A stretch of 64,000 bases of DNA from Ruminococcaceae bacterium YAD3003 (GCA_900107185.1 FNPA01000006.1:116624-180623); one strand, 5' to 3'. Shown: positions 1-8,236, numbered from the stretch's first letter. Notes: generated from the sequence alone by a model not told the origin. Numbers and translations: made by a program.

Positions 1-351
1 GAATTCATGAGAACCAAAACCGGCAAGGCAGCATCTAAGGGCAAGGGTATTTCCGCTAAGGGCAACGCTGCTGATATTTCAAAAGCAAAGTTCAATGCAG
101 CTTCTTCTACGAAGGCTGAACTCATGCTTATCGGAATGACGACTGCAGAAGCAGAATCTGTACTCTACAAGTATCTGGAGGACTGCTCTCTGGCAGGTAT
201 CAAAGAAGCAAGGATCGTTCACGGCAAGGGTACCGGAGCATTGAGATCCTGCGTGCAGGATATTCTCATAAAAGATGACAGAGTCGAATCTTACCGTGCA
301 GGAGCCCAAGGTGAGGGCGATGCCGGTGTTACCGTAATCAAATTGAGGTAA
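1..351 (+). CDS. mutS2: MutS2 C-terminal end (Smr domain), partial
   Basis: Only the last ~116 codons lie in the window; the frame is open to base 1, so the ATG at 7 is internal. The visible part is a basic, Ala/Lys/Ser-rich linker followed by a Smr domain (about residues 38-114) with the family motif HGKGTGALR and the usual end in a hydrophobic strand. Smr domains of MutS2 are nucleases or nicking modules; MutS2 suppresses homologous recombination or acts on stalled, collided ribosomes in Firmicutes. The basic linker before Smr matches MutS2 rather than a free-standing Smr protein, but the ATPase part that would prove it is outside the window. Stop TAA at 349 is followed 13 nt later by the next gene. 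Confidence 0.85.
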   Translation, partial: EFMRTKTGKAASKGKGISAKGNAADISKAKFNAASSTKAELMLIGMTTAEAESVLYKYLEDCSLAGIKEARIVHGKGTGALRSCVQDILIKDDRVESYRAGAQGEGDAGVTVIKLR

Positions 352-364
352 AGGGGAAAAGGAC

Positions 365-1312
365 ATGGCAGAAAATCAGACAGATAAACAGGCTGTAAAA
401 GAAACCGCAGCAGCTGTTGAACCCAACAAGAAAAAGCTTAGGATAGGATTTGCGTTTTTAGCGCTGGTTCCGCTTGCAGTTTTTCTAATGATTCAGACAG
501 TAAGCCAGGTGCCTTTCATCATTATGGCTGCTGCAGAAGTTATGAATGGCGGAGCCGCTACCGGTCTGTCCGAAACAATTGATTTCTACGAGAGCCTCAT
601 GCTGGTTTTCAACGAGAAATACTCTTTGTATGCTTATCTTATATATGCTGTGTTAGGTCTCGTTGTTTTCGGAATCTGGTATTACAAGGGTTTTGTTAAG
701 AACAGCCCGAAAGTAAAGTTCGGCCAGGTATTCGGAGTAAAATCCGTTTTGGCATCCATAGGAATAGTTGCAGGATTCTACTTCTCGATTAATGCAGTAC
801 TTACACTGCTTATGCAGCTGTTGCCTGATCTCATGGAATCTTATAATCAGCTGCTTGAGATGGCAGGAATCGGTTCTAATACGCTCGTAACAATTATTTA
901 TGCGATCATTCTGGGACCTGTTCTCGAAGAACTCGTTTTCCGTGGAGTGATTTACTCATATTTGGAGAAGGCCGGTTTAAGGCCCATGGTTGTAATTCTC
1001 ATTACGGGCATTTTGTTCGGATTTGTTCATATGAATATCGTACAGAGTACATATGCGGCTATTTTGGGAATCCTCTTAGGATTCTTAAGATATAAGTACC
1101 GTTCAATTAAGCTGACGATCTTCGCGCATATCCTGCTTAACTTCTCTGGAACATACGGTGAGATGGCATTGCACAAGCTGGGATTAAGCGACAGCATTTA
1201 TATTATCCTCGGTGGAATCGGACTCTTTGTTATTGTGTTTTCAGCTGTTTTGGTTAATAGCGATAAAAAAGCTTTTAAGGCTTCAAATGAGGGTCAGGAA
1301 CAGTTGAACTAA
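365..1312 (+). CDS. CPBP family intramembrane metalloprotease
   Basis: Polytopic membrane protein of 315 residues with about seven or eight hydrophobic segments. It carries the three CPBP/Abi motifs in order: EELVFRG near residue 188 (paired glutamates and arginine), FGFVHMN near 217 and FAHILLNFSG near 257, whose histidines would bind the metal. Family members are glutamate/histidine-dependent membrane proteases (CAAX-prenyl protease-like) used in peptide maturation or bacteriocin self-immunity; the substrate here is unknown. The N-terminus is hydrophilic for ~25 residues before the first membrane segment. A purine-rich SD precedes the ATG. It lies directly behind mutS2 and is probably cotranscribed with it. 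Confidence 0.85.
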   Translation: MAENQTDKQAVKETAAAVEPNKKKLRIGFAFLALVPLAVFLMIQTVSQVPFIIMAAAEVMNGGAATGLSETIDFYESLMLVFNEKYSLYAYLIYAVLGLVVFGIWYYKGFVKNSPKVKFGQVFGVKSVLASIGIVAGFYFSINAVLTLLMQLLPDLMESYNQLLEMAGIGSNTLVTIIYAIILGPVLEELVFRGVIYSYLEKAGLRPMVVILITGILFGFVHMNIVQSTYAAILGILLGFLRYKYRSIKLTIFAHILLNFSGTYGEMALHKLGLSDSIYIILGGIGLFVIVFSAVLVNSDKKAFKASNEGQEQLN

Positions 1313-1339
1313 TTTTAAGATTATTTGGTATACTTAAAA
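1304..1339 (+). promoter_or_regulatory. Promoter with overlapping dyad upstream of marR-acp
   Basis: TTGAAC (1304-1309) and an extended -10, TGnTATACT-like (TATACT 1329-1334), precede the marR start. A 7-bp inverted repeat, TTTTAAG (1313-1319) and CTTAAAA (1333-1339), flanks and partly covers the -10. The position fits an autoregulatory operator for the MarR protein encoded just downstream. The sequence is direct; the binding role is inferred. Confidence 0.5.
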
Positions 1340-1370
1340 TGTAAATCAAATTTTATCAGGAGAGATTCAC

Positions 1371-1886
1371 TTGAAGAGCGAAGAAGAACAGATGTCAGAG
1401 GCCCTGGTAAGGATCTTTGAAAATGTTGTTTTAACAGAAGAAAAGTCTCTTCAGGCAGGTTATTTCAAAGACCTGTCTATAGCTGAGATGCATACACTTA
1501 CTGCCATCGGACCCTACGACGCACGTACAATGACAAATACGGCAGAGGATCTGGGCATTACTACAGGCACCCTTACAGTTGCGATAGACAGACTCGTTAA
1601 GAAGGGTTATGTCCACAGAGAGCGCGATAAGCGTGATAAGAGAATCGTCAGAATCAGCCTTACACACACCGGTAAACTTGCGTGCAGAATGAACAGCAAG
1701 TTCCATAGAGTATTGGCTAAGCACATTCTGGCGGGATACGATGAAAAAGACAGAAAGCATCTTTTAGACCTGGTCGATGAAGTTGACAGATATGTGGAAC
1801 AGCAGCTCAAGCGCTACGACAGCAGTGAGAATGTGCGCGCGACTGCAAGGCAAGTAGCAAAGGATACGACAAAGGAGAAGAATTAA
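1371..1886 (+). CDS. MarR family transcriptional regulator (possible FabT-like)
   Basis: A 171-residue winged-helix regulator. The middle carries the MarR pattern: helix-turn-helix around residues 60-80 (TAEDLGITTGTLTVAIDRLVKKGYV) followed by the wing with RERDKRDKRIVRISLT. The start is TTG at 1371, chosen because an AGGAGAG ribosome site lies 8 nt upstream and no ATG fits better. It ends one base before the next gene's ATG, so translation with the acyl carrier protein is tightly coupled. In lactic streptococci the MarR protein FabT controls fatty-acid synthesis and sits beside acpP; by analogy this could be a lipid-responsive regulator, but the other fab genes are not here. The ~30 C-terminal residues are basic and variable. 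Confidence 0.8.
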   Translation: MKSEEEQMSEALVRIFENVVLTEEKSLQAGYFKDLSIAEMHTLTAIGPYDARTMTNTAEDLGITTGTLTVAIDRLVKKGYVHRERDKRDKRIVRISLTHTGKLACRMNSKFHRVLAKHILAGYDEKDRKHLLDLVDEVDRYVEQQLKRYDSSENVRATARQVAKDTTKEKN

Positions 1887-1887
1887 G

Positions 1888-2148
1888 ATGAGTGATTCTA
1901 AGATCCAAAGAGAGAAGGTTTTCGAGGACGTTGTAAGAATTATGGCTGAGACACTTGAGATTTCTCCTGAGGAGATTAGTGCGGATCTCAGTTTCAATTC
2001 TGACCTGCCTTTTGATTCATTGCAGCTCTACGAGTTCGTAATCGATGTGGAAGAAACATACAACATCCGTCTTCCTGATGAAGTTTTGGACGAAGTTAAG
2101 ACTGTTTCCGATATCGTAGACGTTATTATCAAGCTTGCTGATAAATAA
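1888..2148 (+). CDS. Acyl carrier protein-like protein (second ACP)
   Basis: An 86-residue acidic four-helix carrier protein. The phosphopantetheine attachment site is the serine in the motif PFDSLQLYEF (around residue 43), with the usual acidic helix II following (DVEETYNIRLPDE). It differs from the canonical ACP at 46604 in this window, which has ADSLDMVEL, so the organism has at least two carriers. Translationally coupled to the MarR gene, with no synthase or ligase gene beside it. It could serve fatty-acid synthesis or a dedicated lipid or secondary pathway; the sequence does not decide. Confidence 0.8.
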   Translation: MSDSKIQREKVFEDVVRIMAETLEISPEEISADLSFNSDLPFDSLQLYEFVIDVEETYNIRLPDEVLDEVKTVSDIVDVIIKLADK

Positions 2149-2169
2149 GATACGGTTTATAGTGTCTGA

Positions 2170-2210
2170 AATTCCCTAAAATCGAACTGGCAGTTCGAAA
2201 TTAGAGAATT
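2170..2210 (+). other. 41-nt imperfect palindrome between acp and lipid kinase gene
   Basis: Nested arms AATTC / CTAA / TCGAAC pair with GTTCGA / TTAG / GAATT around a small GGCA-type loop. There is no clean T-run on either side, so it is a weak terminator at best. It may mark the end of the marR-acp transcript or stabilise its 3' end. Confidence 0.45.
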
Positions 2211-2247
2211 TGACTCTATGTAATTTCCGAAAATATCGGAGTAAATA

Positions 2248-3216
2248 ATGAAAAAGCTTTTTATTGTTAACAGCAGAGCGGATACAAAAGCTCTTGCCAG
2301 ATTTAAGGTCGCGTATGCAGATTGCCTGAGCGGCCGCGAAAGTGAAGCACGCGTAGTTTATACGGAATTTGCCGGCCACGCCAGTGAAGTGGCATCCAAG
2401 GCTGCTACAGAGGAAGATCTGTTGGTAGTTGCCTGCGGCGGTGACGGTACTATCCATGAAGTAGCCAATTCTCTTGCACAGTCCCAGACTCCCATGGCGG
2501 TTATTCCGCTCGGAACAGGTAATGATTTCACAAGATCTGTGATGAATGAAGATCACAGAAGCAACTGTGAGATCTGTGTAAGCGATATTTTTAATGACAA
2601 ATTCAGCGTTAAGGACACAGACTTGATCAGGGTCACATCTTTTGACCGCAAGGGCACAAAGATCGATTCCAGTTCGGCATGGTGTCTAAACGTTGCATCC
2701 ATAGGTCTAGATACCGAAGTTCAGCTCAGAGCCAAAGGTAAGGTGCTTGCCAACCCTAATTCCAGTCTGGTAAGAAGCACGGCTTATATTACATCGGCTC
2801 TCGGATGCATCTTCGGAAACAGGAAATTCAATTTCAAATTCAATGCGAAAAGGTCTAATGGCGGCCCTGAAGAGTCTGCAAATGAACTGTTTACGCTATT
2901 AGCGGTCTGTAATGCATCTTATTACGGTGACGGTTTCTGCCCGGCTCCTAATGCCAAAATTGACGACGGTCTCATGGACTGCTGTGCAATTGGCGCGGTA
3001 AACCTGCCCAGAGCCCTGTTCCTTCTTACAAAATACAAGAAGGGCAGACATGAGGGCTATAACGACGTAGATACGTTTACGACCGGTGCAATTACTGTAG
3101 AAGCAACGGGATTAAGGGATTTGAACGGAAATTACGACGGTGAGGATTTCTCCGGCCATAAAGTAACTTTCGAGTGTGTTCCCGGAGCCATCAAACTGGC
3201 AACTTATAACGCATAA
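2248..3216 (+). CDS. Diacylglycerol/lipid kinase family protein (DagK/YegS-like)
   Basis: A 322-residue cytosolic kinase of the DAGK catalytic-domain superfamily. The nucleotide-binding signature GGDGTIHEVANSL is at about residues 71-83, followed by PLGTGNDFTRS, both diagnostic. The C-terminal half has the family's second domain with CNASYYGDGFCPAP and DDGLMD. Members phosphorylate diacylglycerol, undecaprenol-like lipids or sphingosine-like lipids using ATP; in Gram-positive bacteria DgkB recycles diacylglycerol left by lipoteichoic acid synthesis. Length is typical. An SD, TCGGAG, ends 5 nt before the ATG. The gene stands alone between a palindrome and the next promoter. Confidence 0.85.
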   Translation: MKKLFIVNSRADTKALARFKVAYADCLSGRESEARVVYTEFAGHASEVASKAATEEDLLVVACGGDGTIHEVANSLAQSQTPMAVIPLGTGNDFTRSVMNEDHRSNCEICVSDIFNDKFSVKDTDLIRVTSFDRKGTKIDSSSAWCLNVASIGLDTEVQLRAKGKVLANPNSSLVRSTAYITSALGCIFGNRKFNFKFNAKRSNGGPEESANELFTLLAVCNASYYGDGFCPAPNAKIDDGLMDCCAIGAVNLPRALFLLTKYKKGRHEGYNDVDTFTTGAITVEATGLRDLNGNYDGEDFSGHKVTFECVPGAIKLATYNA

Positions 3217-3270
3217 TTTCACCATAATCAGTTTTGCCGTATTCTGTCATGCTATTTTTTATTATTTATT

Positions 3271-3286
3271 GGTATAATCAAGAGTT
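3271..3286 (+). promoter_or_regulatory. Extended -10 promoter immediately before ATG (leaderless)
   Basis: TGGTATAAT places TATAAT at 3273-3278 with the TGn extension. The ATG starts at 3287, only 8 nt after the box, so transcription should begin at or next to the start codon. There is no Shine-Dalgarno sequence. No convincing -35 was seen, as is common for extended -10 promoters. Confidence 0.6.
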
Positions 3287-4549
3287 ATGAAAGACAGTAT
3301 TGCTAATTACAGAAAATACGGTGTAAGTGACAAGGCTCTTGAGGCTGCTTCTAAGGCTGAAGAGGCTTTGGCTGACGTTTATGCACGTATTGATGACATC
3401 GTGACTTATAACGAGCTCAAGGTTTTGGACGCGTTCAGAAGCGAGAAATTCTCTGATACACATATGGGCCTTACATCCGGATATGGTTATGACGATGTAG
3501 GCAGAGAGAAGATAGAGAATATCTTTGCAAAGGTATTCGGAACCGAAAAGGCTTATGTCAGATGGCAGATCAGCACTGGTTCACAGGCTATTTCCGCTAT
3601 GCTCTACGGCGTTTTAAGACCCGGAGACATCATGCTCTCCGTTACGGGCAGACCTTATGATACTCTCATGGCAACTATCGGCCTGTCATCCGAGAATAAC
3701 GATATGTCTCTCATGTCATATGGCATCAAGTACGAAGAGGTAAACCTCAAAGAAGACGGTTCACCTGATCTCGATGCTATTAAGGCAGCTATTAAGCCTG
3801 AGACCAAGATGGTATTTATCCAGAAGTCCAGAGGCTATACGGGAAGAAGAGCGCTCCTTTGCGAAGACATAAAGAAGATTGCCGATCTGGCCCATTCCAT
3901 CAGAAAAGACATTGTTGTTGCAGTTGATAACTGCTATGGAGAGTTTACAGAAAAGCAGGAGCCTACAGAGGTAGGTGCCGACGTTATTGCCGGATCACTT
4001 ATAAAGAATCCGGGCGGCGGAATCGCTAAAACAGGTGGATATATTGCAGGCAGAACCGATCTGGTCGAGAATGCCGCAAGACATCTTACAACACCCGGTC
4101 TGGGCAGTGAGGTAGGTCCTACATTGGGCGCCAATGCCATGATCGCAAGAGGACTGTTTACTGCACCTGCATGCGTAGGTGAGTGTCTTAAGGGCGCGGT
4201 TTTCGCAGCTGAGATATTGGCTGCTGAAGGTTATAAGACGAGCCCCGCTTCAACTGAATTAAGAGGCGATATCGTCCAGACTATCGAATTCGGAGATCCT
4301 GACAAGATGAGCCAGTTCTGTGCTGCAATCCAGTCTTGCTCTCCGGTTGATTCTTTTGTTACACCCGTACCGTGGGATATGCCCGGCTACGATGATCAGG
4401 TAATTATGGCGGCAGGTGCTTTCGTGCAGGGAGCAACAACAGAGCTCTCATGTGATGGCCCTATCAAGCCACCTTATATCGCGTATATGCAGGGAAGCCT
4501 TGCAAAAGAGCAGGCTAAACTGGCCTGCATGCTTGCTGTCGGAGGTTAA
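3287..4549 (+). CDS. PLP-dependent methionine gamma-lyase-family / aluminium-resistance protein
   Basis: A 420-residue fold-type I PLP enzyme of the 'aluminium resistance' branch of the Cys/Met metabolism family. It has the family N-terminus (ALEAASKAEEALADVYARID), the substrate-fold signature DTHMGLTSGYGYDDVGR near residue 60, and the likely Schiff-base lysine in SLIKNPGGGIAKTGGYIAG near residue 245. Family members resemble methionine gamma-lyase but their physiological reaction is poorly defined. In Firmicutes this gene often lies near hfq/glnA or the lexA region; here it precedes a HlyD-like gene by 5 nt, whose SD sits over its stop. Start at 3287 fits the family N-terminus although there is no SD; see the leaderless promoter. 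Confidence 0.85.
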   Translation: MKDSIANYRKYGVSDKALEAASKAEEALADVYARIDDIVTYNELKVLDAFRSEKFSDTHMGLTSGYGYDDVGREKIENIFAKVFGTEKAYVRWQISTGSQAISAMLYGVLRPGDIMLSVTGRPYDTLMATIGLSSENNDMSLMSYGIKYEEVNLKEDGSPDLDAIKAAIKPETKMVFIQKSRGYTGRRALLCEDIKKIADLAHSIRKDIVVAVDNCYGEFTEKQEPTEVGADVIAGSLIKNPGGGIAKTGGYIAGRTDLVENAARHLTTPGLGSEVGPTLGANAMIARGLFTAPACVGECLKGAVFAAEILAAEGYKTSPASTELRGDIVQTIEFGDPDKMSQFCAAIQSCSPVDSFVTPVPWDMPGYDDQVIMAAGAFVQGATTELSCDGPIKPPYIAYMQGSLAKEQAKLACMLAVGG

Positions 4550-4554
4550 TTGAC

Positions 4555-6744
4555 ATGGCAGACGGTAAGCAGTGGTATAACAGCCCCCAGGATAAGGGAA
4601 ATAACAGGAACCCAAATGCCAAGCATGTTAATGCTGCAAAGAAGACAGGTAAGCCTATGGGCCAGCCTTCTTCTAAGCCCGTTGGTAAGCCTGCAGGAAA
4701 ACCTGTAGGTAAGCCTGCAGGAAAACCTGTAGGAAAACCCTCCGGCAAGCCTGTTGGTATGGCGCAGCCGAACCGTCCTGTTGCAGGCAAGAAGATTGTA
4801 AAGCCTTCCGGTAAGCCCGGTATGAGACCTGATAAGTCCAAGATGCAGGGTCAGAAGCCTGTTAAGACTCAGGGACAGGTACCCGGCGTAAAGAACGAGA
4901 AGAGCATTATCCCCCAGATGAAGCCTGCGGATAAGACTCCTATCCAGGCCAAAAAGCCCGTATCTTCTGCTAATGCTAAACCCAAGAAGCCTTTGACAAA
5001 GGAACAGCAGAAACGCAGGGAACAGGCCAAGATCATGGAGCAGGTCAGACGCAAGGAAGAGGCTAAGCTCCAGGAACAGGCAAAGATCGAGAAGAACGAA
5101 TATAAGCGTAAGAATCCGTCACAGAAGAGTGCTGAGAGCCGTGCGATCAGAAACGGTGTTTTGGGTGCAGTTGCTGTTGCGGCAGCTTTGTTGGTTCTTG
5201 TTTTCGTAGTGCATCACTTATACGACTACATCGCAGAGAAGCCGAATTTCTCATTCGTTACGACAGGTGCCGTTGAGCATACTATCGGTGCGAGAGCTCT
5301 TATCGTAAGAGACGAGGATACGATTCCCGCATCCACTTCAGGTGAGCTCGTAACACAGATTACAGAAGGATCCAGAGTTGCTAAGGGCCAGGAACTCGCA
5401 ATCGTAGTTCCTGAAGAGATGAAGTCTGTTGTATCTGATTTGAGAAATGTTCAGTCACAGATCTCAGACGTTCAGCAGGAGATCATTTTGGCAGGTGACG
5501 TTGCCGAGGCTGACATCATTTACAGAAACTATAACAAGAACCTTTCCGCGATCCTCGACTCAGTAAGATTCGATGCGATGAACGGAAATCTTAATAACAT
5601 GTCATCTTACAGCGCTTCTGTAAACGTTATCCTCGATGAGCGTGAAGACGAGATGAGTAAGATCAATTTCGATGACGAGAGAATATCCGTACTGAGAAGT
5701 GACGAGAAGGTATACGAGGCACAGGTCGAGAAATATGCTTCCGTAATCACTGCTCACAGACCGGGTATCGTTTCTTTCAGACTGGACGGTCAGGAGGATG
5801 TTCTCGATTACGGCACATTCCTCACAATGCCTGCGTCTGAGATTAAGAGTTACATTAACAATTCTGTTGGTGCCATTACAGCAGACCTGAGCGTCGATGC
5901 TGATACGGCCGTTTGCAGAATCTCCCAGAACGAGAGCCAGTATCTTACTGTTTATCTCTCATCCAACGATGCAGCGACATCAGACTTCGCTGTAGGAACA
6001 ACTCATGACATCAACGTGCGTACAGAAGGTATCTCAATCGATAACTGTAAGGTTGTACGTTGTGAGAGTGATTCGAGCGGAATGCTCATCACGTTTGAAA
6101 CTTCCAGATACGTAGAAGACCTCCTGGATCTGAGAACGGTTGATATCGAGATCGTTATTACAGAGACAGACGGTATGAGAGTATCCGTATCCAGCCTCGT
6201 TAATACAGAATATGCACCTAAGGGTAATCCCTGCTTCTGCGTTTACATCGCGCCCGGCGCTAATGTGAGCGGAGATGCCTTTGCAGTTGAATCTCTGTTT
6301 AACATTACTGTAGTTCCTAACGTAAAGACTAACGAGGACGGATCTATAGAAGAACAGCAGAATACGGCAGTCGGCGGCTGCAGGGTAGTCCATTCCGAGT
6401 TTATGGAAGACGGTGGCCTCGTTGTCGCATTCTCAACACCTAACGATTATACGAACCTTAAAAAGCTCGAAAGGCTTTATACCGCAGGATACAAGGTTAC
6501 ATTTGTTGATACTGCAACCGGATTGGGCATCACAACCGAGAAGGTAATCGTATCCGATTATTCCGGTATGGCTTCCGTATATATGAATAACCAGGGCTTC
6601 GTAGAAGAAGTAAGAGTAATCCTCCTCGATAACGACAGAGAATTCGCTATCGTTGATCAGGTAGGTAAATCCTCTGTTCCTAATCTCGATACAGTTATTA
6701 TTACTAACCCTAAGACTGTTAAGCCCGGAGATAAGGTCGACTGA
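4555..6744 (+). CDS. Membrane-anchored HlyD-like protein with basic Pro/Gly/Lys repeat tail
   Basis: A 729-residue protein with three parts. Residues 1-200 are strongly basic and low-complexity, with a run of GKPxGKPV repeats and then a Lys/Arg/Gln-rich likely helical stretch. One transmembrane helix spans about 201-222. The rest is an extracellular region whose start (HTIGARALIVRDEDTIPASTSGELVTQITEGSRVAKGQELAIV) is a biotinyl-lipoyl-like hairpin of HlyD/efflux adaptor type, followed by a helical stretch and beta-rich repeats. No transporter partner is adjacent. Similar HlyD-like genes occur next to yggS and sepF in Clostridia, so a cell-envelope or division role is more likely than efflux. 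GGAGG within the preceding gene's end is its SD. Confidence 0.65.
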   Translation: MADGKQWYNSPQDKGNNRNPNAKHVNAAKKTGKPMGQPSSKPVGKPAGKPVGKPAGKPVGKPSGKPVGMAQPNRPVAGKKIVKPSGKPGMRPDKSKMQGQKPVKTQGQVPGVKNEKSIIPQMKPADKTPIQAKKPVSSANAKPKKPLTKEQQKRREQAKIMEQVRRKEEAKLQEQAKIEKNEYKRKNPSQKSAESRAIRNGVLGAVAVAAALLVLVFVVHHLYDYIAEKPNFSFVTTGAVEHTIGARALIVRDEDTIPASTSGELVTQITEGSRVAKGQELAIVVPEEMKSVVSDLRNVQSQISDVQQEIILAGDVAEADIIYRNYNKNLSAILDSVRFDAMNGNLNNMSSYSASVNVILDEREDEMSKINFDDERISVLRSDEKVYEAQVEKYASVITAHRPGIVSFRLDGQEDVLDYGTFLTMPASEIKSYINNSVGAITADLSVDADTAVCRISQNESQYLTVYLSSNDAATSDFAVGTTHDINVRTEGISIDNCKVVRCESDSSGMLITFETSRYVEDLLDLRTVDIEIVITETDGMRVSVSSLVNTEYAPKGNPCFCVYIAPGANVSGDAFAVESLFNITVVPNVKTNEDGSIEEQQNTAVGGCRVVHSEFMEDGGLVVAFSTPNDYTNLKKLERLYTAGYKVTFVDTATGLGITTEKVIVSDYSGMASVYMNNQGFVEEVRVILLDNDREFAIVDQVGKSSVPNLDTVIITNPKTVKPGDKVD
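4684..4731 (+). repeat. Tandem 24-bp direct repeat encoding GKPAGKPV
   Basis: Two exact consecutive 24-bp copies (4684-4707, 4708-4731), flanked by diverged copies on both sides. They encode the GKPAGKPV repeats of the HlyD-like protein's N-terminal tail. Exact copies suggest recent slippage, so copy number may vary between strains. Confidence 0.85.
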
Positions 6745-6745
6745 T

Positions 6746-7483
6746 ATGGAATACGATTATAGTGAGGATCTGAAGAAAAGGATCTCTGATAATATTGCAG
6801 CTGTCCGTTCATCCATAGACGAAGCCATTGCAGCTTCCGGAAGAGAGAAGGGCAGTGTCACACTCATAGGTGTCACAAAAGTATTCCCGGTTGAATATGC
6901 AGAATCTGCTGCCATGAGCGGCCTTAAGGATCTGGGTGAGAACAGGGTGCAGGAACTCGTACCGAAGGTCGAGCGTTTCTCTGCTCTGGATATAGATGCC
7001 AACTGGCACCTCATCGGAACATTACAGAAGAATAAGGTTAAATATATTATTGGTAAGACATGCCTTATCCATTCAGTAAACAGCATCGAACTGGCAGAGG
7101 AAATATCGAAGAGATCTGTTAGTAACAATGTTACTACGTCAATTCTCATACAGGCTAACGTATCCGGTGAAGAGAGCAAGCATGGCTTTGCTCCGCACGA
7201 ATTAAAGCCTGCTATAGATAAAATAATGGATATGCCTTCTGTGCAGCTCTGCGGCCTCATGACAATGGCTCCTATTGAGACATATGAGGGTCAGGCGAGG
7301 GAAGTTTTCGCTAAGACAAGAGTAATATTCGAAGATCTCAAGTCATATACAGGCCTTGATACATGGAATGTGCTCTCAATGGGTATGAGCCAGGATTACA
7401 AGAGCGCTATCTATGAGGGTTCTACACATATCAGAATCGGTACGGCAATATTCGGCGACCGCTCGCAATATAAGCCTTTGTAA
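6746..7483 (+). CDS. yggS: YggS family PLP-binding protein
   Basis: A 245-residue single-domain alanine-racemase-fold protein. The PLP lysine is in IGVTKVFPVE near residue 38; GENRVQEL, WHLIGTLQKNK and VLSMGMSQDYKSAI are all family signatures. These proteins bind PLP and control vitamin B6 and amino-acid homeostasis without clear catalysis; the Gram-positive orthologue is YlmE. It starts one base after the upstream stop, with GGAGATAAGG as SD, so it is cotranscribed with the HlyD-like gene. The order yggS-sepF is the conserved ylmE-ylmF order of Firmicutes. Confidence 0.93.
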   Translation: MEYDYSEDLKKRISDNIAAVRSSIDEAIAASGREKGSVTLIGVTKVFPVEYAESAAMSGLKDLGENRVQELVPKVERFSALDIDANWHLIGTLQKNKVKYIIGKTCLIHSVNSIELAEEISKRSVSNNVTTSILIQANVSGEESKHGFAPHELKPAIDKIMDMPSVQLCGLMTMAPIETYEGQAREVFAKTRVIFEDLKSYTGLDTWNVLSMGMSQDYKSAIYEGSTHIRIGTAIFGDRSQYKPL

Positions 7484-7511
7484 CATTGTTTAATCAAAAA
7501 ACGTTAATTTT

Positions 7512-7528
7512 TGTTACATTTTGTAACA
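7512..7528. promoter_or_regulatory. Palindrome TGTTACA-N3-TGTAACA upstream of sepF
   Basis: A perfect 7-bp inverted repeat with a 3-bp spacer. A further TGTAACA half-site overlaps the yggS stop at 7479-7485. The three half-sites within 50 bp look like a regulator-binding cluster; no regulator is identified. The 178-bp yggS-sepF gap holds nothing else I can assign apart from the sepF SD. Confidence 0.4.
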
Positions 7529-7661
7529 TAAGCCCGTCTTAAATTACCTTCTTGTGTCATATTGCCCAAAAGTATTGAGGCAAAAATCAAAGTTCGTTAA
7601 TATCCAAAGTATCTTATATGAATGTCCTTGGTCGGGCGAATTTTTAAGGAGGAAAAATCAA

Positions 7662-8144
7662 ATGGGCACTTTTAACGTTAAGAATTTCTTCGGAAGCATG
7701 TTCACACCTGTAGAGGATGATGTTGAAGAGAACTATTACGGTGAGGAAGAGGGCTACATTGAAGAAGAAGGATACGAGCAAGAGCCTATCGCTGAGGAAG
7801 CTTTTATGGAAGAACCTCGCACCTTCGTTCAGGAGCAGCCCGCAGTTACAACACCTGTAATGCAGCAGAATGCAACAGTCATCATGCTTACACCTTACGA
7901 TATCAGAACAAGCCAGATCGTTTGCGATCACATCCGTGAAGGCCACATCGTAATCTGCAACCTTACAAATACAGATAAGAACCAGCGTGTAGTTGACTAC
8001 ATCTCCGGCGGTGTTTATGCATTAGGCGGAAGAGTTGAGCCTACACCTGTAAAGACAACTTTTGTCTGCACACCTAAGTCTGTTAACCTCGTTGTAGAGA
8101 ATCAGGACAGCGAGCAGGTAGGAACTAAGGTTTCAGCTCTCTAA
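7662..8144 (+). CDS. sepF: Cell division protein SepF
   Basis: A 160-residue protein with the SepF layout: short N-terminal amphipathic stretch (FNVKNFFGSMF), an acidic linker full of Glu and Tyr, and a C-terminal DUF552 core with ITP-like LTPYDIRTSQIVCDHIREGHIVICNLTN and the glycine-rich YISGGVYALGG. SepF polymerises into rings, binds the FtsZ tail and tethers the Z-ring to the membrane. The ATG at 7662 is chosen because AAGGAGG lies 7 nt upstream and it gives the membrane-binding N-terminus; an earlier in-frame ATG at 7554 lacks an SD. Followed by a strong terminator. Confidence 0.93.
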   Translation: MGTFNVKNFFGSMFTPVEDDVEENYYGEEEGYIEEEGYEQEPIAEEAFMEEPRTFVQEQPAVTTPVMQQNATVIMLTPYDIRTSQIVCDHIREGHIVICNLTNTDKNQRVVDYISGGVYALGGRVEPTPVKTTFVCTPKSVNLVVENQDSEQVGTKVSAL

Positions 8145-8167
8145 TAGAGATTTAAAACAGAAGAATT

Positions 8168-8201
8168 AAGAAGCTGTACGGTTTAGTACAGCTTCTTTTT
8201 T
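8168..8201 (+). terminator. Rho-independent terminator after sepF
   Basis: Perfect 12-bp stem, AAGAAGCTGTAC (8168-8179) with GTACAGCTTCTT (8186-8197), loop of 6, followed by a T-run. Confidence 0.93.
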
Positions 8202-8236
8202 TATGCCCGACGCGGGCCCTCCAGGCCAACATCCGC

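Noticed and set aside
4515..4841. Minus-strand 108-residue ORF rich in Gly/Leu/Pro
   Set aside because: It is the antisense shadow of the GKP repeat region, with no SD or promoter.
7554..7661. Upstream ATG extending SepF by 36 residues
   Set aside because: No SD, non-conserved extension, and AAGGAGG sits right before the ATG at 7662.
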